NCBI GenBank assembly: GCA_037962975.1 | Contig: JAYKXN010000072.1 | Span: 1 to 64,000 of the forward strand | Origin: Clitoria ternatea | Lineage: Eukaryota > Streptophyta > Magnoliopsida > Fabales > Fabaceae | Length of the DNA stretch: 64,000 nucleotides | Direction: 5' to 3' | In this document: positions 23,860 to 35,805 of the stretch, in pieces | Numbering within the stretch: position 1 is the first letter of the stretch | How the letters are laid out: each line of letters opens with the position of its first letter | Made by a program: the position numbers and the translations under genes | The notes under the pieces: generated by a model | Database searches by the model: none | What the model was told of the DNA's origin: nothing | What the model saw: the letters and a program-made list of their open reading frames with translations, nothing else

Positions 23860-26800
23860 CCTAGAATCATCCTTTTGTTACTCTCATGAACATGTGTAAA
23901 TATAACAAACAATGACTTACTCATTTTTATGATTTTATTTATCATGACATTTGTTAGAATCTCATCAATCATGACTTTTTTCATATGTAGAACATTTTAA
24001 TTATTAGTGTGGAAACATATATTTTGATACCATCATAGTAGTGAAAGTTTAAAAATCTAGAATTGAATAATTATTTTATAATTTTTTACTTTTATATATA
24101 ATTTCTAATTTTGCTTCATTTAAATAAAGTTTACTTTTTAAAAATTAATTGAATATAAATTTAATAAATCATCACTTCTTAAATTATTTATATTAATTAA
24201 ATATATCTTATATTTAGTATTTCATTCTATGATTGAGACATCAATAAAAATGTAACATTCATGAAAGAGTTATATAAAAATTATTAAAATTTAAAATCTT
24301 ATAATATTCATAAAGTTGTGAAGAAAAAATTATTATGGTACATAAGGAACATTTGATATAGAGACATTGCCTTTTCAAATAAATAAGTAATACTAATACT
24401 TATGTATAATCATAAGGTTTGATATATATATAAACAAACGAAGAAAATTATATGACAATAAAATATATGATAAATAACTTGACAGAAACAACTATCAGCT
24501 TAAGGAATTCACATTCTAATTGTGATTTGACGTAAAAGATCAAAATTGACATTTTGTGATTCCATTCATAAACATAAAATCTTTGGCTATAAAAAATTTA
24601 ACATTGTAGAACTAAAATTAAAATGAATAAAAATAAAACTAGCATCTTTTCCAGGATACACCAAAGGTGATTAGGAGTGCTTTAATTTAAAGAGATCTTG
24701 TGAGTATTTCCACCAAAGGTGATTAAGTATAAATTCTGAAAGTAATAAAGTTAATAAACCAACTTGTGTTTATTTTAAAAAAAAAGTGTTGAGACAATAA
24801 CTCCTTAGAATAGGATTATTTGGCAAATAATAAAATATTTATTGAGTAAAAAATAATCAGTAGAAGGATTAGATTTCAATAAATGTCATCGTTATGAATT
24901 ATGTACACATTAATTTGTTTAAGATATATATAAAGAACCATCTAATACTATTTAATTTGTTTTTATTAATAAACCAATACTAAAATTTTATACCAAATTA
25001 CATATGAAGATTATGAGGTGGCTTTAAATATTAGAGTTAAATGTGTCACTAATAGATGTTGTTAGAAGCCAACAAAAGAATTTGTCATCATGGTGGACTT
25101 TAAATGCCATGTACTACACTTACACCATCAAAATAAAGAATAGTAAACTTTAACAACCTAAATTAGTGTAAGTTTTATTATTTTACTTGATGTTAATGTT
25201 TGATATAATGTTTAGAATACAAGTAAATGATAATCATTTGTTAATATGAATCCATCGTGTATCTATATATATATATATATATATAAAGTGTGAAATTTTT
25301 TGTTATTATAAAAAATAAGACATGATATATTTAAGAGGTCTATACATACACAGAAGACATATACTATGAAAATCTTAATTTTATCTTAAATTAAAAATGT
25401 CAAATATGATCTGAGCATGATAGTTATTATAAATGTTTTCAAATCTTATACATTTTTATTTGATGGTTATTTATTAACATACAAATCAAACACCACTTAT
25501 ATATTAGAATTAACCTTTTATTACTCTCATGAATATGTTTAAACATCACAAACAATAACTTAGTTATTTTTATGATGTCATTTATCATCACCTTTGTCTG
25601 AATCTCATCAATCATGACTTTTTTATATGTAGAACATATTAGTTATTAGTGTAGAAACAAAGATTTTGATACCATCATTGTAGTGGAAGTTTAAAAATCT
25701 AGAATGGAATAATTATTTTATAATATTTTACTTTTATATATAATTTCTAATTTTGCTTCATTTAAATAAAATTTATTTTTTAAAATCAAATGAAGATAAA
25801 TTTAATAAAACATCACTTCTTAAATTATTTTTATTCAATAAATATATCTTATATTTAATGTCCTATTTGATGATTGAGACATCAATAAAAATGTAACATC
25901 CATAAAAAAGTTATATAAAAATTTATAATATTAATGAATATGCGAAGACAAAATTATGATGGTAGAAAAGGAACATTTAATATAGAGACATTGTCTTTTC
26001 TAAATAAATAAGTAATACTAATAATTGTGTATAATCATAAGGTTTAAAATATATAAACAAACTATGAAAATTAATTAAAAATAAAGTATATGATGAATAA
26101 CTTGATAGAAACAACTCTTAAGGAATTCACATTCTAATTGTGATTTGACATAAAAGATCAAAATTGACATTTTGATGAATCCATTCATAAACATAAAATC
26201 CTTTTCTATAAAAAATTTAACATTTTAGAAGTAAGATTAAAATTAATAAAAAATAAAACTATCATCTTTTCCAGTATTATCTTCATCTCAATCATAAACT
26301 TGTGTTTTTTTTGGTTACCACAAGAAGGGAGCGCAATGTGATGAAGCACTTTTTGAGGATACAAAACCTGTTGAAAATGCTTGTGCTAGGAGTGCTTATT
26401 AATTTAAAGAGATCTTGTGAGTATGTCCACCAAAGGTGATTAAGTATATATTCTAAAAGTAATAAAGTTAATGAACTAACTAGTGTTTATTGTAAAAAAA
26501 AGTGTTGAGACAATAATCCCTTAAAATAGGATTTGTTGTCAAATAATAAAATATTTATTGAGTAAAAAATAATTACAAAAATCAGTGAAATAATTAGATT
26601 TTAATAAAAGGCATCATTATTAATTAAGTACACTTTAATTTGATGAAGATATATATAAAGAACCATCTAATAGTATTTAATTTGTTATTATTAATTTTAT
26701 TAAACCAATGCTATATTGTTATACCAAATTACATATGAAGATTATGGGGTGGCTTTAAATATCAGAGTGAAATGTGTCACTCATAGATGATGTTAGAAGC

Positions 26801-26997
26801 CAACAAAAGAATTTGTCGTCATGGTGGAGATTAAATGGCATGTACTACAGTTATACCATCAAAATAAAGAACAGTAAAATTTAACATCCTAAATTGGTGT
26901 ATGTTTTATTATTTTACTTGGTGTTAATGTTTGTTACAATGCTTAGAATACAAGTAAATGATTATCGTTTGATAATATAGATTCATTGTGCATCCAT
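23860..26997 (+). repeat. Satellite monomers (copy B)
   Basis: Equivalent to 10647-13802. One difference is near 24655-24675, where TACACCAAAGGTGATTAGGAGTGC replaces the fuller text of copy A (11446-11470), a small deletion/rearrangement that removes part of the anchor. A (TA)n tract is at 25264-25285, shorter than its copy A equivalent at 12062-12091. Confidence 0.85.
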
Positions 26998-27454
26998 CAC
27001 TAGTGCAAAAAATGGCTATGGGGACAGGATACGAGCACGGCTATCCCAAAACCGTGTTTAAAACAATGTGGTGGCATTTTTGTAAATATGAAGAAATGTG
27101 TTTTAATTTTAAAAGTCATATATCAGCACGGTTGAGACATGACCTTCCTTAAAAGCCATTTATGAACACGGTTACGAATGGACCGTGCTTAAAGGTTGGT
27201 TGGTTTTTTTAAAATTTTTTTTAAAAGACTTACAAACACGGTTGTAGTGAACCGTGCTTAAAGTTTGAAATAATTTTTTTAAATTTTTTTTTAAAAATCC
27301 TACAGAGACGGTTAAAGGGAACCATGCTTAAAGGCTAATCTACTAACACGGTTGTCAGGGGACCCGTGCTTAAAAGGTATAAAAAATTAAGCTACTAAGA
27401 CGGTTCTGAGGGGAACCGTGCTTATAGAGTTATTCTCTAGGTTAAAAGGCTAAT

Positions 27455-27945
27455 CATCATTCTCTTTCGTCACTGACAAAATCTAAACTCTTCCATCATC
27501 ATCACAGACTCCGCTTCCTCCACCTTCATGCAATGCCTGAATCGTCGTGTATCCAGCGCCACCTCCGACCTCGACATGCTCAATTCCATGTCCTTCGGCA
27601 CCGTGTGTTTTGAAGAGCTTCTATGTCACTGCAACGAGTTCTACAGGAAGAACCACGCTGATCTCCTTCAACTCGAAGATCGCCTCAAGAACTACGGCTA
27701 TGTTCCCGGTACTTCCTGAAACAAACTTTTATGCTTCGTTATTACTTTTCTGTTCTTGATTTGGATTGTGATTTCTTTCATACTGTGGATTTAGTTCTAG
27801 ATGTCGAGGAGGAGGAGGAGGAGGAAGAGGAAGATGAACAACATCAAGATTTGGAAAACGGATTGGATAGTCCGGATTCTTTCTATGGATCGCTCTCCCT
27901 AGCCGGTTGTTCTAACTTCAAGAGTTTCGAAGAAGATACTTTGTA
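27455..27945 (+). pseudogene. Captured host gene fragment 1: two exons (copy B)
   Basis: Same two-exon structure as 14260-14745. Exon 1 reads on from 27528 to the GT donor after GGCTATGTTCCCG. Exon 2 has a longer glutamate run. Codons here (EDRLKNYGYVP) look more gene-like than the copy A version (EDCLKNYCYVP), so copy B probably keeps the older state at these positions. Protein identity is unresolved; a SKA3-like kinetochore protein is a weak guess. Confidence 0.65.
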
Positions 27946-28194
27946 TCCTTATCTTACGTCTTTTTTACTTTCTGTAGCTACATCTCAAGTTCTCATTCTT
28001 AGGTTAATCTTCAGTTTCCATTTAGTTTTTGAACTGATATGATTTTTCAGCTTCCAAACTAATTTTATATGGAATTGAAAATATGAAAAAAAAGGAAGAA
28101 GAAAGAATTTTATCTGAATCAGATGAAATAGTGAAATTAGTATGATTGATTTTAACTTCTGGATGGTAACGGATGAAATTTACGCATGTTTGTC

Positions 28195-29085
28195 CTTTCA
28201 TTTCGAAAGTTTTCTGTGCTCTACAGGTTTGGGTAAGTGAATCCTATGGGTTAAAGTTTCCTCGAGAATACTTCTCTTAAAGTAGCTCTTGTATTTTGAC
28301 CGGTACACACGGTTGTTGGCTCCTAATTTGAACATGCTTCGGGACCAGAGAATTTCCATTACTTCGGATAGTTATATGGTACACAAAATAGTTATATGGT
28401 AATAGAAGCTTTTTTGGTTTTGGTGGCATGGCAAGTGTGTTTCGAATTCGATGTAGTTCTTCCAGGCAGGTTATATGATGATTTCCCCTTGCTGTAATCA
28501 AGGAGCAAAAAGTTTATGGTGACTGGTTGTTGTTGTTTTTTTTGTTGAAAAGCATTCCTGGTAAACCTGTTCTGTTTAGCTTCATTATGGGGTAACTCTC
28601 CTTTGGCAATATGGTAATGAGATTACTAATGATTTTTTCCAAGAGTTAAAAATCTATATCTTAATTGCTAGGTGGTGTGCTTTCTTATCAAGATATTACT
28701 AATTTCTGTTTAATTCTGATTCCATCTATTTTTCAGTCTATTGAGAATTCATCTCATTGACTAACACTCTTTTCTTTCTTATGCTATGTTTTGAAGTTAT
28801 TTTATTGTAACTATTTTGTTGATGTTACCATGAACACCTTATGGCAGGCATCTAGTTAATGGATACTCACATTACTGATTCGGATTGGGAAACTTCTAGT
28901 GACTGCAGTAGCAGTGAGGATCAAGAGGATGTTGATTTTTGATATGGTGGACTTTTGTAATGTTTGATGATGGAACTAAATGTGAGATTATTACATTGGA
29001 AAAAGATAAGCTTTTGCCAGTGACTCATAATTTTCTTGAAGATTTACAGTATCCATACTACCCAATATTTTGAACAAACACGGTT
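28195..29085 (+). pseudogene. PHO2 (fragment): Captured PHO2/UBC24 fragment (copy B)
   Basis: Same content as 15000-15895. The methionine at about 28860 opens MDTHITDSDWETSSD. Here an arginine codon CGA has become TGA near 28940, a stop before the first piece ends. The internal piece (VMFDDGTKCEI... LEDLQYPYYP) follows in a shifted frame. Copies A and B thus carry different disabling changes on top of a shared deletion. Confidence 0.8.
28588..28608 (+). promoter_or_regulatory. miR399 target site in captured PHO2 leader (copy B)
   Basis: Identical over 21 bases to the site at 15392-15412, ending ACTCTCCTTTGGCA. Confidence 0.75.
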
Positions 29086-29492
29086 TTAAGGAATAAAAAA
29101 ATTTTAAGGAATAAAAAAAATTTTAAAAATTTTTAAGGAATAAATTTTTTTTTAAAAAATAAGGTTTTATGCACGGTTATGGTGTTAACCGTGCTTAAAA
29201 ACCCCCTTACGAAGACAGTTGTTGTGAGAACTGAGCTTAAAAGTCCCCTTATGAAGACGGTTATTCTCAGAATTGTGCTTAAAAGTTACCACATACGAAC
29301 ACGGTTCAAAGGAACCGTGCTTAAAAGCCCCCTACGAAGACGGTTAAAAATAACCATGCTTAAAAGGTACATACAAGCACGGTTCATAACCGTCCTTAAA
29401 AGTCCCTATCTAAAAGCACGGTGGGAACAAGGACGGTTCTGGAACCGTGCCTAAAAGTCCCCTAAAACCGTGCTTAAAGCCTCTTTCTCCAC

Positions 29493-29497
<5 letters not shown>

Positions 29498-29543
<46 letters not shown>

Positions 29544-32500
29544 GTAAAAATTTTGGTTATTACAAAAAATAAGACATGATATATTTAAGAGGTCTATACA
29601 TACAGAGAAGACATATACTATCAAAATCTTAATTTTATCTTAAAGTAAAAATGTCAAATATGGTTATTAATGAATAACTAAAACATATTTACACACATTT
29701 GTTATATTAGATTTATAAAATATCACAATATCTATAGTCTTTTATCTAATAATAGGAGTCAAAAAGTGTATATTGATGGCAGTAAATATTAGCCATAGTC
29801 ACTGGCTGAGGAAAAGACACATAACTAATTTTAAAATTGAATTAACACTTCACTTTATTTTTCAGATGGATTCGGCCTAATTTAGTTTTAGGACAATTTA
29901 TAACATCATATTTAATAAGTGGCAACATTTCATCATGACTGATTAAACTCATTTCAAATGAGTTTGCTGAAATAAATACACAATATATGTTTGGGATCCC
30001 TTGAGTTATTTAATGTTGCTTTGGGTCTGTATCCATGGCTTAATGCAAACTAAATTTTGAACCCTAAATTATAGAGAGAAAATATGGCGTCACATAAAGT
30101 AAATCTAAAGGTTGAGAATCACAAACTTATCAACTTTATACATATAAAGATGAATTAGAAAGAGAAAATGTACAATGAAAATACTTATTATTTTTGAATT
30201 ATATAACAATACCAAATTATGGATTGACATCCAACTTCTAAGATCTTTTAGATTTGTTTTGAAAAAATAACTCATATATTTGCATCACACTTTCATGATG
30301 TCATTTATCATGATATTTGTTTGAATCTCACCAATCATGACTATCAATACATATTACATATTATTTTTTAGAGTGGTAACATAAATTTTGATTCCAAGAG
30401 TGTAGTTAAATTTTAAAAATGTATAATTAAACAATTTTGATAATAATTTTTACTTATATATGTATGCTTTTAATCTTTTTCCTATTTTTAAAATAAAATT
30501 TATCTTTTAAAAATAAAATAAAGATAAATTTAACCTTGAATTGTTTTTATTCGTTAAATATATCTTATATCTAGTGTTGTACACTACAATAGTGACGCCA
30601 ACAAAGAGGTGATATTCGTCATAATGATATATAAAAAATTATGAAAATTTAAAATCATATCATAATTATAAACTTTTGAAGATACAATCAATGATAATAG
30701 AACATTTGATATATACCTATAAGTTAGACACACTAAATTTTTCAAATAAATAAATAGTATTAGCATTTGTGTATAATCATATCGTTTGAAATAGAAAATC
30801 AAACTAATAATGTCATCATCATTGTTTACACTTTGATTTTATTAAGTTATGTATAAAGAACCACCTAATAATGCTTAACTCTATATTATTAAATCAAAAT
30901 TATCATCATTGTGTATGTTTTAATTTAATAAGGATATATATAAAAAAGTATCTAATAATGGTTAGTTTTTTCTTTTCTTTAAACAAATACTCAACGCTTA
31001 TATCAAACAACATACGAAGATTACAAGGGTGGTCTTACATATGTGACTTAGATATCACACTCGTCAAGGTTGTTATAAACCAGTAAAAGAATTTGTTATC
31101 ATGATCAACAACAGATATTATGTAATTCACTTAAAACAAAAAAAGATCATATGAGAATGGTTCAATTTTATTTAATAACTTCAAACATTGATATCTTTCA
31201 TTATTTTTCATTATGGTAACATGTTTTAGAATATTTAAAATTGAAATCAATGATAATTATTATATATATTAATAAGTATTATATATATTAAAGATATTTA
31301 ATATTACATAATAATATTTAACATACTTATAACCTGAGCATGATACTTAGATATGATAAATGTTTTCAAATCTTATACATTTTTATTTGTTGGTTATTTA
31401 CTAACATACAAATCAAAATCACTTATATATTAAAATCAACCTTTTGTTACTCTCATGAACATGTGTAAATATCACAAACAATGACTTACTTATTTTTATG
31501 ATGTCATTTATCATGACATTTGTCCGAATCTCATCAATCATGACTTTCTTATATGTAGAACATATTACTTATTAGTATGGAAACATATATTTTCATACCA
31601 TCATTGTATTGAAAGTTTAAAAATCTAGAATGGAATAAATATTTTATAATTTTTTACTTTTATATTTAATTTCTAATTTTTCTTCATTTAAATAAAATTT
31701 ATTTTTTAAAATCAAATGAAGATAAATTTAATAAATCGCCACTTATCAAATTATTTTTGTTCATTAAATATATCTTATATTTAGTGTTCTATTCTATGAT
31801 TGAGACATCAATAAAAATGTAACATTCATAAAAAAGTTATATAAAAATTATTAAAATTTAAAATCTTATAATATTCATAAATTTGTGAAGACAAAGTTAT
31901 GATGGTAGAAAAGGAACATCTGATATAGAGATATTATCTTTTTCAAATAAATAAGTAATACTAATACTTATGTATAATCATAAGGTTTAAAATATCTAAA
32001 CAAACTATGAAAATTACATGTCAATAAAATATATGATGAATAACTTGATAGAAACAACTATCAACTTAAAGAATTCACATTCTAATTGTGATTTGACATA
32101 AAAGCTCAAAATTGACATTTTATGAATCCATTCATAAACATAAAATCCTTTTCTATAAAAAATTTAACGTTATAGAAGTAAAATTAAAATGAATAAAAAA
32201 ATAAAACTAGCATCTAGTCCAACATGATCTTTATCTTGATCATAAACTTATGTTTTTTTTGTTACCAGAAGATGGGAGTGCAACGACATGAAGCACTTTT
32301 TGAGGATATAAAACGTGTTTAAAATTTTTGTGCTAGGAGTGCTTATTAATTTAAAGAGTTCTTGTGAGTGTGTCCACCAGAAGTGATTAAGTATAAATTC
32401 TGAAAGTAATAAAGTTAATGAACCGATTTGTCTTTATTGTAAGAAAAAGGGTTGAGACAATAATTCCTTAGAATAGGATTACTTGGCAAATAATAAAATA

Positions 32501-32916
32501 TTTATTGAGTAAAAAGTAGTTAGAAAAATCAGTGAAAGGATTATATTTAGATAAAAGTCATCGTTATTAATTATGTACACTTGAATTTGATTAAGATATA
32601 TATAAAGAACCATCTAATAGTATTTAATTTGTTATTATTATTATTATTAAACCAATACTAAAATATTATACCAAATTACATATGAAGATTTTAGGGTGGC
32701 TTTAAATATCAGAATTAAATGTGTCACTCACAGATGTTGTTAGAAGCAACAAAAGAATTTGTCGTCATAGTGGACTTTAAATGCGATGTACAACACTTAC
32801 ACCATTAAAATAAAGAATAGTAAAATTTAACATCTAAAATTAGTGTATGTTTTATTATTTTACTTGATGTTAATGTTTTTTATAATCATTTAAGAATATA
32901 TATCCATTGTGCATAT
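29498..32916 (+). repeat. Satellite monomers across the B/C junction
   Basis: (TA)n tract at 29499-29539, fused junction at 30806/30807, anchor near 32330. After about 32420 the monomer is of a different variant, which leads to the truncated CACTA family 2 element; the same variant precedes 54731. Open frames 30584-30802 (minus) and 30871-31086 (plus) are satellite-derived. Confidence 0.8.
30807..32420 (+). repeat. Higher-order repeat copy C, start only
   Basis: The sequence follows the start of copy B closely (offset 13,201 bp) for about 1.6 kb. Near 32,420 it switches to a different monomer type: after AAAGTTAATGAACC the text becomes like that near 52,190-54,250 instead of 19,220. This looks like a recombination edge between satellite variants. 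Confidence 0.7.
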
Positions 32917-33404
32917 CACTACAACAAAAAGGGAATTTAGCGGCTGTTATTTTGGAATATAGCGGCGGTTTAAAGCGTCACTAAATGACATCAGCGGCGC
33001 CGCTAGGCATTTAGCGGCGGTTTCTTATAACCGCTGGAATAACCGCCACTAACAGTTTAACCGCCGGGAAAACCGTCGTTATGATTTTATCTGAAGTTAT
33101 AACCGCCGTAAAAAATAAAAGCCATTTAGATGTCGCTTAAACCACGACTGAAAGTGTCAATATTTCCAAAAAAATAGGTTTTCCTTAATTATAACAAATT
33201 ATTTTTTATATCCACTAATTTTTAAAAGTCAGATTTTACCTTTTTTATAACATTTTTTATACCCGTTAATGTTTTTAAAAATAGATTTCACTATTATCTA
33301 TGAATATTCAAAAGTTTGATGAATATCTATTTCATAAATATGAATAGGATACAAATATACAAATAATAAATAGTTACTATTTACAATTATGAATTATGAA
33401 TATA

Positions 33405-33541
33405 GCACTTTGTAAAACTGTTGCAGCATGAACATCCATTTGCTCTTTGTTAACTCTGACCCTTTTGCAGAAACATCTCCCAAGACAAGAAGCAAGTCAG
33501 GCCTCAAACTCTCAAAAGATTTCTGGGCAGTTGGTGCATCA
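33405..33541 (-). pseudogene. Metallophosphoesterase exon fragment (short copy)
   Basis: Minus-strand coding remnant starting after an AG acceptor at 33542-33543. It reads DAPTAQKSFESLRPDLLLVL, then GDVSAKGSELTKSKW and on to FYKV. The LVLGDVSAKG stretch holds the GD motif of calcineurin-like metallophosphoesterases of the MPPE1/PGAP5/Cdc1 type. It is cut off at 33405 by an internal deletion of the transposon and cannot be functional. Confidence 0.7.
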
Positions 33542-33979
33542 CTAAATTAAAAAGAGTCGAGAGAATGAAACTCAAATGTGAATGTCAATGTTCACATTCA
33601 CCAATTAAGTAAATCAAAATTCTAAGCTAGCACAAGGCTTGCCACTACAAACATACAAGCCACATAAATTAAGCACTACCTAAAGTCCTACAGAAAAAGG
33701 TTCAACTTAGGATTACCATAGTCTATAATCCAATATTACACTTACCTCCTGATTACTAAATATAAGAAAATTAAGCAAATAAACAAAATAAAGAAGTTCT
33801 TATTATATGAGCCATCATTTTCCCTCCTAGGCAATATTTTTAAGTTCAATTAAACCCACAAATTAATCTTCGAAATTGTATTAGTGAAACATTCACCTTC
33901 CTAAATTTCTAGAAAACACATGTTAATCCATGATTCATTTTAGCCATTCTCCACTTTATTTTTATAGTTGTTCCTCCAG

Positions 33980-34700
33980 TAAAAGTACCTGTTGAATAAG
34001 AGATAAAGAATGATTAGGCTGACCCAAATAGAAACATAGGACTTATGCTCTCTTTAGAGAAACCAGATCGCTTAGGAACTATTTTAGAAGCTTTAAAACA
34101 AAAAACAAGTTGTGTTAATCAAGAGAAATTGAGTACCATATGGATGAATCCTATATCATGGTGCATACAAGTACAATTGGTAAGATGTTCTGCAATCTTC
34201 CCTAAGCTCCCCTTTTGAGGAAGACTATTTCTAAGTAGCAATAAGCAAAAGATCATCTAACCATGTTTGATTCACAATATAAATGAAACCAGATCACAGT
34301 ATAAATGAAACAAAAATGTTCTCTAATTAGAAAATTACCTGTTGAACAAGAGATAAAGAATGATTAGGTTAACCCAAATAGAAACATAGGACTTGTGCTC
34401 TCTTTAGAGAAACCAGATCTCTTGGGAACTATTTTAAAAACTTTCTTCCTTTGTTGCCATTTCCAGATATGGGAAAAATATTCGGAATGAATGATGTACT
34501 GCTGACCAGGTGAGAGAGATATTCCCAATTGCACCAGCAGAGCCAGAGGAAGCGGAAAACAAAAAACAAGTTATGTCAATCAAGAGAAATTGAGTACCAT
34601 ATGGATGAATCCTATATCATGGTGTAGGCAACTACAATTGGTAAAATGTTTTGCAATAGTCCCTAAGCTCCCCTTTTATGGAAGACCATTTCTAAGTAAC
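33980..34700. repeat. Tandem duplication, period about 350 bp, in CACTA family 2 (short copy)
   Basis: The block with AACAAGAGATAAAGAATGATTAGG, GAAACATAGGACTTGTGCTC, AACAAGTTGTGTTAATCAAG and CATATGGATGAATCCTAT occurs twice. The second copy carries an extra stretch of about 110 bp (about 34441-34555, CTTTGTTGCCATTTCCAG...) that is missing at 58380. On the minus strand the block has AG...GT exon-like borders, so it may be a captured exon of an unrecognised gene. Confidence 0.6.
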
Positions 34701-35664
34701 AATAAGCAACAGATCATCTAACCATGTTTGATGACAATACATCAAAATAATAAAGGATCAAAGTGTCCTGGGAAAACATCAAGTTTGTTGAAGTCAGCAG
34801 CCTGCATTTAATTTGCATTTCCTGAACCTAATGCCTTCGGGGATTAGCTTCTGTTTTAGGATTTTTTCTTCTTCTATAGTGTACAGGTAATGCAGTTGAA
34901 TCAAAAGATTCATCACTAATCAAAAGATTCATCACTAAAATCATAACAATTTCTTTTTAAGAAAAGTTGTATAGAACTTACATGGAAATGAGAGAGTCAC
35001 TGCATTCATGGTAATTTTAAATTAGAAAAATCCACTTGTTAATTTCTTGACATGTGTCCTGAGCACACATACAAAAGCCAATCTATTATTTACATTTTAT
35101 GTCTTCTATTTTTTTCCATATATATTCCTCAGAAGCCCTTTTCAAGAACAAAGTAACTCCATAGAGCAAGAAGGGATATTAGAAGGTACAAAGATAGTAC
35201 ATGGACTATAGAATCAGCAAATGCTCAAGCAGAATTTGAGCTTTCCACAAAGAAGATAGTGAAAATTATTAGATATTAAAAAAGCCTATGAGATTTTTGT
35301 ATTCACTCCATTTATAGTTTTCCAAACAAAGCAAAAAAAGCATCAAAACCTTTCATACCTTAACAGAGCAAGAAACATATAGATTAATTAAATTTGTTAA
35401 AGAGAGTTTTCCCCATACGTTAATTAAATTTGTCTATTTCCACTTAATTAATCAATCAATATTAAAATGACTTATGGATAACGTATAGGTGCGATTAAAA
35501 AAATCGTAACTTTATCAATAACACTCTTACTTCAAAAGGCGTATAAGAAATCTCTAGAGCAAGTTCTAGAAAATATTGAAAACACTTTGTTATGTCACTT
35601 TCATGGTTATTAAACCAGCGAGGAGAAGGATATTCTGGCAGTATACTTTTTAACCACTAACAAT

Positions 35665-35795
35665 GTGTTTCATTTTTACTAGCAAATACAGTACCAATGA
35701 ACAAACGACCAACTAGCAACATGAGAACCATAGGAAGTAGCAGTACCTTAATGATGTGAAAACGATGGCAAATGAAGGCACTAAATGTCTCACCA
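35665..35795 (-). other. Possible coding remnant, hydrophobic (unrecognised)
   Basis: The minus strand stays open for about 45 codons: MTIGETFSAFICHRFHIIKV followed by a leucine-rich stretch (LLLPMVLMLLVGRLFIGTVF). It could be part of a captured exon for a membrane segment. I do not recognise it, and a chance open frame is possible. Confidence 0.25.
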
Positions 35796-35805
35796 ATTGT
35801 CATGA

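Larger units (their letters stand above)
26998..29497 (+). mobile_element. CACTA element carrying host gene fragments (copy B, 2500 bp)
   Basis: Same ends, CAT target duplication (26995-26997 and 29498-29500), subterminal CACGGTT / AACCGTGCTTAAA repeats and captured fragments as 13803-16316. Differences are scattered substitutions and small indels, mainly in A-runs near 29100-29150. It is a duplicated copy, not a new insertion. Confidence 0.9.
17606..30806 (+). repeat. Higher-order repeat copy B (13.2 kb)
   Basis: Second copy of the large unit. At its left edge, AAATCAAACTA (as near 2720-2731) is fused directly to ATAATGTCATCATC (as at 4011), skipping about 1.28 kb of monomer that is present at 2731-4010. 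The same fusion occurs at 30807, the start of copy C, so the fused junction was part of the amplified unit. It contains the same hAT and CACTA insertions as A, with the same target-site duplications, and a solo Cassandra LTR. Confidence 0.85.
32917..35805. mobile_element. CACTA family 2 element, 3'-truncated
   Basis: Begins CACTACAACAAAAAGGG after GTGCATAT, followed by several GCGGCGGTT / AACCGCCGC subterminal repeats up to about 33140. The interior matches 54731-59030, but it lacks about 0.5 kb near 33270 and about 1.7 kb near 33404 relative to that copy. The region 35210-35805 has no counterpart in the longer copy. No matching right terminus (TTTTCTTGTAGTG) is present; the text changes to satellite near 35806 (AAAATGATAAAAATAAATAAAATT). 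Flanking satellite on the left equals that left of 54731, so the two are duplicates of one insertion. Confidence 0.8.
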
